NCBI GenBank assembly: GCA_014549065.1
Contig: JACDOX010000013.1
Location: forward strand, 2,040,663 to 2,104,662
DNA length: 64,000 nt
Direction of reading: 5' to 3'
DNA from: Cardinalis cardinalis
Taxonomy: Eukaryota > Chordata > Aves > Passeriformes > Cardinalidae
This document shows, in pieces, positions 36,195-46,805 of the stretch. Below the pieces are notes generated by a model. It did not search any database, had not been told where the DNA came from, and was given only the letters and a program-made list of their open reading frames with translations. The translations under genes were made by a program, and so were the position numbers. Every line of letters starts with the position of its first letter. The stretch's first letter is position 1.

Positions 36195-37043
36195 CTAGTA
36201 CTTACAGATGTGTCTGAATGCTTCACTTTGATGTTGTTTTTGAGAAAAGAATAAAAGTGAGTTAGGTAAGCCTGGCTGAATATTTAGGAAAATATTCTGC
36301 TGCATAACTGAAGTGGCAGGAGATCCATAAAACCAGTCCCCAGAAATGCTATGGGGTTTATCATTCTGTAATTGAGGTGAAAACTTTCCCATGATTAAGT
36401 GACTGTTTACATTCCACTTTTGGTATTCGTGCACAAACTGCAGTCTGTCAGCATACAGAAGTTTCCACAGTGGATCCAGAAAATAAGGTGTTTGGTAAAG
36501 AAAATTTGGTGCTGGGCAGGAAGGATAGTGTCCCCATGGTGTGAAATAATTCCCAGCAAGGCAGTGCTCTACCTCCTTTTGGTGTCCTCGCTTCCGTGAC
36601 CTTCGATGTTGCCTGAAGTCCCCGTGGACAAAGTCTTTTATGTTTGATGGGTGAATACTCCAGTAGTTTCCTTTGCCATCCTCACATCTTCCCACCTTGA
36701 TGAAACAGTCATTTAGTGAAAGGTTGTGCCTTACACTGTTCCTCCAACCTCGACCTTTGTTCTTGTAAAAAGGAAAATTATCTTCAATATATTTGTAGAT
36801 AGCAGCTAAATTCAGTTTATTTGTGGGGGAAGAAAGTATCGCCTTTGCAATCAAAGCTATGTATGACAGAGGTGGTTTATCCAGAAATCTTCCTTCATCC
36901 ACAGTCACAGGAAGACCCTTTTTGGCATGTGTGTGAGAGCTGGGAATTTGGGGTTGAATCCCATTAGCCAGTTTTTCTTCTTCTTCTCCTACTGTACAGA
37001 TGTCTAGACTTCCTTCATTGTTTTCAGAAGAGTCTTCATTCAT
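36195..37043 (-). CDS. FOXQ2: Forkhead-box transcription factor, FOXQ2-like, complete single-exon ORF
   Basis: A nuclear DNA-binding transcription factor of 282 residues, read without interruption from ATG to TAG. The forkhead (winged-helix) domain spans about residues 54-150: KPPLSYIALIAKAI opens helix 1 (56-69), recognition helix 3 carries NSVRHNLSLNDCFIKV (102-117), and wing 2 contains GKGNYWSIHP (123-132). The segment DFVHGDFRQHRRSRKR (137-152), with its GDFR-plus-basic cluster after the wing, is the signature I associate with FOXQ2. The N-terminal 50 residues are acidic and serine-rich; the C-terminal 130 are aromatic and proline-rich with no recognised domain, and I see no clear EH1 repressor motif. 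Zebrafish foxq2 has been linked to SWS2 (blue) cone identity, and the family is reported absent from placental mammals; a cone role here is inference. Start context is ATAATGA with A at -3. A spliced 5' noncoding exon is possible, since TTTCAG lies 9 bases before the ATG. Alternative: another divergent forkhead class. Confidence 0.87.
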   Translation of the reverse strand: MNEDSSENNEGSLDICTVGEEEEKLANGIQPQIPSSHTHAKKGLPVTVDEGRFLDKPPLSYIALIAKAILSSPTNKLNLAAIYKYIEDNFPFYKNKGRGWRNSVRHNLSLNDCFIKVGRCEDGKGNYWSIHPSNIKDFVHGDFRQHRRSRKRGHQKEVEHCLAGNYFTPWGHYPSCPAPNFLYQTPYFLDPLWKLLYADRLQFVHEYQKWNVNSHLIMGKFSPQLQNDKPHSISGDWFYGSPATSVMQQNIFLNIQPGLPNSLLFFSQKQHQSEAFRHICKY

Positions 37044-37192
37044 TATAGCGGCCTGAAACCCAGCATTTATTTTAAGTGTTCTGATATTTTACTGCAAGTA
37101 GCCAGTTGAATAATTGATCCACTGAATATAACCATCAGGAGAAAAGAAAGTTGGACTTCAAATGTGCTGCTCTTCCATACCCAGATTTCTAT

Positions 37193-37199
37193 TTTATAC
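37193..37199 (-). promoter_or_regulatory. Candidate TATA box of the FOXQ2-like gene
   Basis: The minus strand reads TATAAAA here, 150 bp upstream of the forkhead ATG. A start site 25-30 bp downstream would fall near 37165 and give a 5' UTR of about 120 nt with no intron. The surrounding sequence is AT-rich and has no CpG island, which suits a tissue-restricted TATA promoter. Chance occurrence in AT-rich DNA cannot be excluded. Confidence 0.4.
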
Positions 37200-37904
37200 T
37201 CTGTTAAGTCAACATCCTTAACAACGAAAACTGAACTGCCTATGTTTACCAAAGTCAAGGTTCAAGTCCTAGCTGAATGAAAAAAACCCCCAAAATAATT
37301 ATACTATGTTAAGTACATTAAGTACAAAGATAAACAGACCATGACGTTAGCCTCTCACTTCATTATAATCTGAGAAAACACCCTTCAGTGTTCCCCATTG
37401 AAACATAACGATTAATGAGAAATTTATGGTGCCTAGATAGACTTGCGAAAGGATCAGACTTTCCAGTGATATCCAGAACAAACTGAAACCAACATGTTGG
37501 TTCCTGTGTTCTACACTTAGTCAAACATGTTGTATTTAGTACAATAAACATTTGTTTTACCTGCTATAGAAAGTACTGTGTGAAAGGAAACTACCTGTCA
37601 AATTTTATAGCTGCAGTGTAGCTNTTCTTGGTGAAATTGAATTAAAGCAAAAAAACAAAAACCCAAACAGAAGTTACTCCCCTTTTTTTCTTATTAACTC
37701 TCTGATAGCAACTAACTTTCATGCTGAGTATGCAAGTGACCAATTCTGCCAACTCAAGAAACCGCTTGAGGGAGCAATTACTGCTTGGAGTCAGAGAGTT
37801 CTGTGCTCTGTCACCCCCAACGCACAAACTGTCGCTTGAACTTTGACATAGCCCTCAGCCTCCTGAGGTCTGACACTGTTAACGGAAAGATAGTTGTCTC
37901 ATCT
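37200..37904. other. Upstream flank of the FOXQ2-like gene
   Basis: AT-rich sequence with no CpG island and no coding sequence. It holds TAATCT (37366-37371), a possible CRX/OTX-type homeodomain core, which would suit a photoreceptor gene but is a frequent motif. Nothing stronger is seen. Confidence 0.35.
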
Positions 37905-38056
37905 TGGAAAAGGTCGCCCTGAGAAGTTGTGGATACTCCCTCCCTTTAAGTTTTCAAGGCTAGGTTGGACCGGGTTCTGAGCACTCTGGTCTAGTGGAAG
38001 GTGTCCCTGCCCAGGGAACAACAAACCTTTCCATGATTCAATGATTCTGTGATGTC
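37905..38056 (+). mobile_element. CR1 LINE 3' fragment with internal deletion
   Basis: Matches CR1: GAGAAGTTGTGGATACTCCC, TCAAGGCTAGGTTGGACCGG, CTGGTCTAGTGGAAGGTGTC and terminal ATGATTCAATGATTCTGTGA. The segment that normally reads about GGAACTAGATGATC is missing before the terminal repeat. Orientation plus, about 0.7 kb upstream of the FOXQ2-like promoter. Confidence 0.88.
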
Positions 38057-41000
38057 ATGAGATTAGTCGAAGAATATTATTAAATATGTTGAAATATGTT
38101 CTAAAGCAAAATGAAATAATGTGGTGGAAGCTTTGAAGGGGGATGTATCTACTTTTGGGTCACTTTCGATGTCCAAAATATGTATTATCAAATGAGGTCT
38201 GTGTTTTGAGGTATCAAGAATGGCATCAAAGATTTAACTTTACAAGGCTGAAGTTGATGCTGCTGCTCAGGTTCTTTTGGGTTCTGAAAATGACCCCTGG
38301 TTGCTCCTTTCAGATGCTAGTTCTGTCAAAGAGAGAGGGACATTAGGGTATCTATTAAAGTGATCCCTTTCCTCCTGATCTTGAAGTTTATACCCTGACT
38401 GATCATCTTGATTGGGCCCTAGTAAGCCTTGTCTCAGGGTTTCAAATTGACCAACCAGTGTTTCAGTTGGCAGCCTGATGTTTTTAGATTAAGAAACAAG
38501 ACTCATGATCCAACACTACAGGTGCTATGAGTTATCTGATATTTTTGCGCCAGAGTAGAATTGCCACCTGATTGCTTGCAAGATTTAATAGAACACTTTT
38601 CAAGTAATCATTGTGAATGGGTTGTACCTGGTATTTTAACAGCCTTGGCTGTTCAAAAATCCTAGTGATGACATGATGAGTTATTTAACAGTTTTTTTTC
38701 TTGGTCTTCAGTCTCAGCAATCATTTCTTTTCAAAGCATTCATTTGACCTGCTCTATCCCTACTAGAAATTGTCTCCCTGGAACATCCTAAAGTTGCCAT
38801 CATCTTTCTGTTACTGGTAGTTTTTCATAACCTTCTGATGACTAATTTACCCAGTTTTTTCTCCTTCTCTCTTATTTGCAGCTGAATGGTTGTCAAGTCA
38901 TAGCAGAAATTATTGAGATTATCTCTGAAATGTGTGATCTGGCATGTTAGACTATTTATTACAATCATGCCATTTCTGCTGTTTCAACTTTAAGTAGGTT
39001 ATACCTAAAGGGTTTCCTACAATAATAATATAAAAAACTTGATTTTAATTCAGAATACCAGATTCTCTATATTAGGTTATTTCTACTGAAATTTGGGTTT
39101 TTATGAAACACTGCAGTTGTAGATTGGAGAAGGAATGCTGCTCACTGTGATTGTGTGTTCCTTTCCCCATAGGTCCGAGAAAGAAACAGAGAACCAACCA
39201 CGTGTTCTGCTATTTTAGTAGTGACTTTGTAAATTGAAGAATTGTTAAGAAGGACAAGGCATAGAATCCAGATTTGGAGTGCCCACAAATATACAAATTA
39301 AATTAAGAATAAGGAAAACCATATTTATTAGAGTTTTCAATTTTAAGGAGAGGCTTTCAGAAACTGAGGAAACAGAAGTTATTAAAAGGAGCCAGTCTGA
39401 AGAATTAGAAATGTAAATGCAGTGAATTATCAAAAGCCAAATGCATGATACTTGAACTAAAATGCTATAAAAGAAGAAAAATTGTGTGGAAAGGGCTCCA
39501 TATCTGAACAGATGAACAGTTCTTTCAGTAAGTGAAGAAAGATCCTACAGGGAATGAAAGACAAAAGGGTGAGCAAAACCCCCTACATTTGGAAGGGCTG
39601 CATCTCCAAGATAACAGGTTTTGGTTTTCAGATATGCCACCAAGGAAGATATTAATCCCAAACTCCTGAGTGTCTTGCTTGTTTCCTCTTTCTGCACATT
39701 ATTTCTGAAGTTAGCTTTTATTTTCCTCTGAGTCTTATCATTAAAGATGAAAATTCCTCCCTTCACCCAAAACGAGACCCCAGCTAAAAAAATAAGACAA
39801 GTTCCCTGTTTTATCCTTATTCTTTGTGGGAAGCCTCTTGCCACTGCTTGAAATGTTTGCAAAGCTCTTACATTAGAGAAACAGCCTTTACTCACTCAAT
39901 GTCCAGTTTTNTCTGAAAAGAATAATGAGAGAGGGACAGCATACTGTGTATTCTTACTATGCAAACTTTTTCCAATCTGAGGAAGCACATACCTCTTCAA
40001 ATGTCTGCACACACCTTATTAAAGCATCATTTTTGTTGCCACATTCTCTTCAAAGCTGCTAAAACACTGCATGGTTAGATATCTGAGATTTCCCACAAAG
40101 CACCATAAAAAGAAGGGACTGGCTTTATCAGCTAGACTTGTTCAATAGTTTATCCTGTAAATTTGTCAATAAATGATGTATTCTTGAAAAGATGAATGAT
40201 AAAAGAGCGTTTGGAAATTCTGTTCCAGTAATGTAATTTGTTCTGAATTTTCACTGTACAAGGATTGTTTTTTTCCTTTCCCCTTAATTTAGGTTAAAGA
40301 AAGTTTTTTCAATGTCTTAGTATTGATTGTATGAATCCAGGTATCCCCTTACAATAATTCTAATGTTTCTTTTTCTATATATGTATTTACAAAGCTTGCA
40401 ATTTTTCTGCTTGGTACTGTGAAAACAAGCACATGTTATAGGAAGTGGTCTAGTTTCTATTTTGGATCACAGAGTAGACCAGTTGCAGTCATAGGACACA
40501 GTTTTGTTAAGAAGTCTGACAGTGCATNCATTCTGTAACAAAGAGCAGAAAACAATTGAGGGCAGCCTTTGTCCTCATTCAGTCTTTATTACTAAAATTT
40601 AACTACAGTCATATGGGATTTAGAAATAAAATATTGCTGAAGTGTAATACTATCTTTTCTTTCTTAGTTTGACATGCTTTAATGTAGAATTAAAGAATCA
40701 ATTGTTGTTTCAAAATAGCTCTCAAAATATGCCATCAATATTTCTTTCTAAAGTATATAACCTTTAAAATATTTCTTCTGCCTCTGGTTCAGCACTTTTG
40801 ACCGTTCAACAGTCACCTAGAACAGCATTCTCTGCAAGGAGAAAATGTATTTATGCCTTATCCTAATAGATTTATTTAATAGCAGTGCAGAAGGTAATAC
40901 ATCTCATACCATTTGCTAAAGCAGTGCAGTTTTCTAAGGCACTGGGGAATACACTGTTAGGAAGCCAAGTGGAACCAGATTTTATACTGCTCATCTTTAG

Positions 41001-43841
41001 TCCATGCTTAAAACATAATTGTTTTCCACTTGTTGCAAAGGTATAGCCTCTTTTCTTCCAGTTAAGGCAAAGAAAGAACAACTGGTCAATGCTAATAATA
41101 TATATGACAAAAACATTTGGCTATAGTTTTTGTTGCTCTGTTGTGTGTTTAATTAGGTCCAAAGCCTGCTAATTCTGTAATGTTTTTCCCTCTAATATTT
41201 ATTATGCTGTTCAATAGAGCAGCTAACCCATGCAGAGCTGTCTTATTTTCTACACATTTTTAATTCTATCTGTTGTTTCCACTGTTGTTTAAACAGTCTT
41301 TAAGGACACCTGGAAACTATTTGTCTTGATTCAACATTTGGTTTTGATGTATTCAGAGGAATGAGACTTCAGTAAAGAAGTCATTAAAGAAGATGTCCCA
41401 TTAAAATGTTCTAAAATGACCTGCTGCTGTTATACTTTGAAAGGAAATAGCTACTCTGTTGCCTGATTTAGGTAGTTTAGAACACCATTTTAAAAGATGC
41501 AGAGAAAAAATTATATTATTTTTCATGATATTATTTTTACGGTGTTAATGCAATCTTTCTATGTATATGTGTGCTTGATTTGGTGAAACTCTCTGTATAT
41601 TTTTGATAAAAATATGTGGATTTCTATGAAAAGTTTAACTCAGTGCAAACTGTTCAGACAAGAACTAAATTAAATGGAGAAGAGACATAAACCTCTTCCC
41701 CTCTGCACTGAAGAAGATAAAGCTTGTAGATAAGACATTATTTTCAACTAGAGTGTGGTCTCCCTCTGTTCCCAGTTGTGCTTGTTGGTCTCTCTCATAG
41801 CCATTGGTATTTCTTTCTTGTACAAAGGCAGAATCTTTTCCCTCTTTCATATTATTTCCTGTACGCCATTTCTCTGTTTTCTATTTTAACTGCCCTTGCT
41901 AAGTACATGCTCTTTCTCTAACTAGATAATGGCACGAGACCAGAGACTTTGTCTATCAGTGATCACTTGGATGTCAATCACTTAGACTAAACTAATAACT
42001 ACACCTTTTCTTCTCATCTCCCATACTTATTTATACCCAGGACAGAAGTAAGTGATTTGGACTGAGTGAATGGCAAGATGGATAGAGATGTACAGAATAA
42101 TATCCATTAATTAATGTCACTGACAGTAACTGATTTAAACAAAAATATGTCNTTTATATGTCTTTGTCTTCAGAACATTATGCAACCTATCCTTCCTTCC
42201 TAAGCAGTCCTTGTCACATCATGATGGAATGTAGTGATTTGTTTGCTAGTTTGCACATAATATCTAGTTTGATAGCCGCTGAAGCCTCTGGAAAGGTTTT
42301 CCCTAACTGAATTAGNGCTGGACTGGGCCAATACGAATCACTGTTTGGTTTCAGCAAGCATTAAGAATAGGAAAAATTGCAACAACATTAATCAATAAAT
42401 TAAAACTCTCTTTAANCAGTTTTTAATTTATTTTCATGCAATCCAGAGGCAAAACTAGTTTCTACAAGTTTTCTTTTTGTTAAAAAATACAGCATTGTAA
42501 AGCACTAGCTCAAAGTCAGTAACATTACTGGAGTGTAGGAGTTGTGTAGTTTATGGTGAGAAGCTATTTTAAAAATCTCTTCTGATATTCCTTTGTCTCA
42601 AAGTATGATTAGGGAACTAGGAATGCTTTCAATAGCAGGTGGGATGGCTATTGAAGGGTTTTGATGGAGCATTGGTAAGACTGGAGATGGAGGGGATGCT
42701 TCATCAGAGAAGATGATTTGCAGTAAGATGCCATTTACCTTATTGTCTGGAAATAGACATACCTAGATGAGCTTTAAAATTATCAGTGAAACTATAAAAA
42801 CAGGAGGAAAGATTCAAAGTGTCCTAAATGAAGAATTAGGTTTCCAAACTGTACCAAAATCTGTGATGATTCTACTAATGCTGTTAGTCTCTGGCATGGT
42901 TAATTTCAAGATAGTCTTGCTATATATCTTAACTTGTACTGTACTATTAGATTACAGTGTCAGCTTACCCTTTGATATAGGCAAGGGAAATAAAAACCAT
43001 TAAATTTTGTAATGGGAAAAGGTGGCATTTTGAGATCAAGACCTTTGTTCTGTAAAGACTGAATCTTTCTATGCATGCAGTGCCATGAAAGTGAAAGTCA
43101 AACCCTCTCTGATTAAGCTGGTTAAGAAGCCTCTGTTTCATTTCATATCGTGGGGAGATGTCCTGCACAAAGGTTGAACACGTGTTCAGCTTCCTTCCTC
43201 CTGTTTATAGCTGTGTGAAACAGATTTATATTTCAGAGCTGGCTGCTGAAGTTAATTCTTTAAGTTACTTTTCTCTCCATTTGCCTGGATGTTGCTAAAT
43301 GCAGTTTAGCACAAGATAATTTCATAATCTAATTAATGGTTTTACAAGTTCATTTCCAGTACTCACCTCAACTTTTTACTGTGTTCCTGGTTTATTGAAG
43401 TGGTGATGGCCACTTCTTAGCCAGAAGAAGCTGACATAGTCCTAGTATCTTTCTCACTGGGTCAGCACGGTATAAAGTTGGGGCAGAATGTGACATTGCA
43501 TTTTGTCTGAAAATATTGCAAAAATGGCCCTGAAAATATATATAGGAATATTTTATCAAGATAGAAACTTCTTACATTATTAAGTATACATCCTAATCAG
43601 AAAAGAATAGCTTCTCATTAGTGCAGTATGATGATTTTCTTGTGCAACATAAGTTGATAATCTTAAAAAGTTCTGTGCAATTTAACTATGCAAAGAAGAC
43701 AGTTTTTAAATGCTGTTCTTCTTCTTAGCACATAGAGCCACACAAAAATAGGGAATACAATATTTCAAATGTATCACCAAAATTGTAACATCTAATACTG
43801 TCAGATGGAGAAAGGCCAACATAGCTCGCACACCATAGCAT
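38057..43841. other. Noncoding spacer between FOXQ2-like gene and PPP1R3A
   Basis: No gene or recognisable repeat. Because the two genes diverge, this 6-7 kb is shared upstream DNA. Open frames, the longest 116 codons at 39545-39895 on minus, show no domains. Confidence 0.45.
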
Positions 43842-43851
43842 CTATTAATAG
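43842..43851 (+). promoter_or_regulatory. Consensus MEF2 site upstream of PPP1R3A
   Basis: CTATTAATAG matches the MEF2 consensus YTAWWWWTAR at every position and is palindromic. It lies about 120 bp upstream of the PPP1R3A start codon. PPP1R3A is a striated-muscle gene in mammals, so a MEF2 site in its proximal promoter fits. It could also act as a TATA-like element. Confidence 0.5.
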
Positions 43852-43919
43852 ACCTGACTCCCTTTTGCAATGTCAACTGTAACATTAATCCTTGTTTTAA
43901 ATCATAGTATCTCAAATAG

Positions 43920-43925
43920 CAGCTG
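43920..43925 (+). promoter_or_regulatory. CAGCTG E-box upstream of PPP1R3A (with CAACTG at 43874-43879)
   Basis: CAGCTG, the preferred E-box of myogenic bHLH factors, lies 45 bp upstream of the ATG. A second E-box, CAACTG, sits at 43874-43879, and both are within 80 bp of the MEF2 site. The MEF2/E-box pairing is typical of muscle promoters. Function is inferred from motif and gene identity only. Confidence 0.4.
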
Positions 43926-43969
43926 CTACTAGTTGTACAGTTCTCTTTCAGTTTATATCAGAGAGCCCA

Positions 43970-44763
43970 ATGGAGTCTTTTGAAGGACCTCGTCAGGTTA
44001 ACAGGGCTAACTTACTACGAGTCCCCACTGGAAATGATTGCACTTCAGACGACGAAGATGTTAATATTGACATTAAACTTCGTTTCTCCCCATGTCCCCG
44101 AAGACGCAATTCTTCAGCTTCAGAGGAAGAGGAGGCAGATACTCCCACCAACATCTCAAGAAAAGTTTCATTTGCTGATGCATTTGGGTTTGATCTTGTG
44201 TCTGTTAAAGAGTTTGATATCTGGGAATTTCCTAATACAGGACAAGAAAATTATGTAGAAGATGAAGTTTTCCCTCAGGATGAATTTTTTTTCTCCCAGC
44301 AGTTTACATTACCTGCTTCTCAAGAAGAACTTTTACAAAAAGTGCGAAAGCAGAAAGTAATGTTGGAGTCAGTCGTGCTCCTGCCTGGGGTTACCTGTAT
44401 GAACGGCATTATACGAGTCCTCAATGTATCCTTTGAAAAACAGGTGTATGTTCGAATGACATTGAATAACTGGCTCAGTTACTATGACATCCTCGCAGAG
44501 TTCATGCCTAATTCTTGTGGTAGTGAGACGGATCAGTTTTGCTTTAAGATTTCTTTGGTGCCTCCTTTCCAGAAAGATGGAGTTAAGGTGGAATTCTGTA
44601 TCCGCTACGAGACATCAGTTGGTACCTTCTGGGCAAACAATGATGACAAAAATTACACACTGATTTGTCACAAGAAAGAAACTGTGCCCAAGGTGGATAA
44701 TCAATCCCAGAAAGAGGCTACAGATAGGAGTCTTAAAGGCTGCTTAAAGACAACACAAAGCAG
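43970..44763 (+). CDS. PPP1R3A: PPP1R3A coding exon 1: glycogen-targeting regulatory subunit of protein phosphatase 1 (muscle GM), 5' part of gene
   Basis: Encodes the first 264 residues plus two bases of the next codon. The protein tethers PP1 catalytic subunit to glycogen and sarcoplasmic reticulum in striated muscle, promoting glycogen synthase dephosphorylation. Visible parts: acidic N-terminus; a basic/serine patch RRRNSSASEEE (44-54) at the usual regulatory phosphosite 1; the PP1-binding RVxF-type motif KVSF (65-68), whose Ser67 matches phosphosite 2; FGFDLVSVKEFD (72-83), typical of the family; and a CBM21 glycogen-binding domain at about 125-232 with GIIRVLNVSFEK (146-157), YVRMTLNNW (160-168), ETDQFCFK (186-193), CIRYETSVGTFWANN (210-224) and NYT (228-230). 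The open frame runs on to a TGA at 44765, but CAG|GTGAGG at 44761-44769 is a strong splice donor, so the exon should end at 44763. The family protein is about 1100 residues with a C-terminal membrane anchor in later exons, not identified here. Confidence 0.95.
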
Positions 44764-46454
44764 GTGAGGTTGCACCTTAATTTTTGGTAATTTAAAATAT
44801 AGCTGGCTAATTCTGACTTTCTNTGTGTGCTCACTTGAGTCAAGACTGCCCATGTTATTTTCCTCTATTTTACTTTTGTTTTGTAAATGAAAAATTAGAC
44901 CAAGACTTGTTTCAGTAAAGTGTTTGTATATATCATCCAGTGATTTTCTGCAGACAGATTAGTTTAGATAATAATTTTATGCATGGCATTCATTTGAAAA
45001 GCTGTGTGCNGGTCTATAAACCCTCTATGCACTGTGTACCAATTCTGTTCTCTGGAGTTTAGAAACTGAACTGATGTCAATGGGATCGTTGTTCCTGACT
45101 TAAGGTAGCTGTACAGTTAAAATAATTTGCATCCATTTCCTTTGTAAGTAAAAAAAAATTTAAAAGCAAAACAAAAGCAGGGTTTTCACACAATTTATTT
45201 AATGGTTTTTTCTCTACATGCAGTTATTAAATCAGAAATGGTACTGGTGGTTCATGAAGCAGAAGTGGATAACTTAGGGAAGAATCCAGCAAATAAAATA
45301 GCTGGTGCATACTTTTCTGCATGTGGTTGGGCTATTCTGCAAGTTGTATATTAGGGCTATAATTCCTTTTCCCTGCCACTGGTTCATGCTTCTGTTTCAC
45401 AAATGGTGAAATGAAGTATGTTTTATAAGGCAGAATCAGTAATATATTAAAGAAAAAATGTATAGAATGTATCTTGTATATACTACACTGTTCTGATTAA
45501 ATATAGACAAGTAATATGTTAATTATAAAGTGGCAGTTGTTAATTTATATTTTAATCTCATGTAAAGAGAGGTACTTGAGAATAGTCACTTCTGTTTTCC
45601 TAATGTTTTAAACTATGTTCTTTCTGTTAGCAAAACAATGTTGCATGCAAAAATCTAATTCTCATTTATTTTCCTCCCCAAACTGACTATAAATAATTTG
45701 AACTTCTGCAGAATTAAATCTGTATTTTACCTGCAATGTCCTTTTCAATACTTAGATGCCAGAACTAAGTTAACATTGTGGTTTTGAATTTATGTTGGGT
45801 TGTTAGTTCCCATACTCTTTCCAAATAAGACAGTGCTGTTTGATTTTGCTGTTGCTCTTCCACTGGACTGAAGTGGTAGGGCAGGGGGAAGAGAGCTGCA
45901 GTAGTGGTGAGAGCTTAAGGAAGAGAGAGACAGCCAGGGCTTCCTCTGTGCCGAACCTTCACTCCCAAAACCAGACTTGCTGTGCTGGGAACTTCTGCCA
46001 GCCCTAATCACACGTTATCCCTGTGAGGAGAGGTGCACAATATGGCTTAGGACTTGTATCAACACCACAGGGTAGGAGCCACCCCAAGGCTAGCCCAAGG
46101 TCTGGTTCATAGCCAGTCCACAAAGTTCTCCTGACAAGTGTCCTTTGGGCCAATTCTGGAGCCCTCATGATGATACTTCCATGAAGGAACATGCCAGTAT
46201 GTCAGAGCAGAGGGAACGATGCTTTTACATGTCCTGTGTTGAATTCCTGACATTTGTGTCTGGTTTTAAGTAGTGTCACATGGCCTGTTCTGGATAAGTA
46301 GGATAGCCCGAGATGCCCTGCAGAAGGGCTGTGATATCAAACACCATAGGCATGACTCCAGCCTGAGCTGAGCTAGCCCACAAGGAACACATGATGGACA
46401 TGGAGAGCTGAGTCTCAATTTAGTGAGCCCTGGGCTTCCAGATGGTTTCAGGAA

Positions 46455-46511
46455 TAACCTGAAAATTTAGGTACCATTGACATCTAAGGTCAAATGGTAC
46501 CTACAGGTTTA
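46455..46511. repeat. Imperfect hairpin of about 57 bp
   Basis: AGGTACCATTGAC (46469-46481) pairs with GTCAAATGGTACCT (46489-46502) with one bulged base and a 7-nt loop, and AACCTG outside pairs with CAGGTT after a small internal loop. It may be a miRNA-like foldback or a decayed small inverted-repeat element; no family is recognised. Confidence 0.75.
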
Positions 46512-46750
46512 ATTCCCTAAAGTTTCTCATGACAGGCACAATGCTAGTAAAAGTTGTAGAAGCCTTCCTTCTGGGAGATATTCTTTTATATGGATATACT
46601 AAATAATTTATGTGTAAGTCAGACAGAGCTATTTTAAAAAATGGGAAAGGAGATAACATGTCTTCTTCTCAATATAAAATTACTTTATCTCTAATCAGAC
46701 TTTAAAAGTTGTCTCCCTCTATGTTAGACTGAAGACGAATGCATCTGTGT

Positions 46751-46805
46751 GTATATGTTTATACATACATGTATATGTATGTATGTATGTATGTATGTAT
46801 ACATT
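46751..46805. repeat. (TATG)n microsatellite with flanking TA-rich DNA
   Basis: About six tandem TATG units at 46776-46800 within a longer alternating TATA/CATA stretch, in PPP1R3A intron 1. Confidence 0.85.

Noticed and set aside
36399..36599. Plus-strand 66-codon frame
   Set aside because: Antisense shadow of the forkhead coding sequence.
36195..37043. Assignment of the forkhead gene to FOXP2 itself or to FOXQ1/FOXI/FOXL
   Set aside because: FOXP2 has a C-terminal forkhead with a different sequence, a zinc finger, a leucine zipper and many exons. The basic GDFR cluster after wing 2 fits FOXQ2 better than the other single-exon classes.
43980..44258. 92-codon frame overlapping PPP1R3A
   Set aside because: Alternative frame shadow; the PPP1R3A frame has RVxF and CBM21 signatures.
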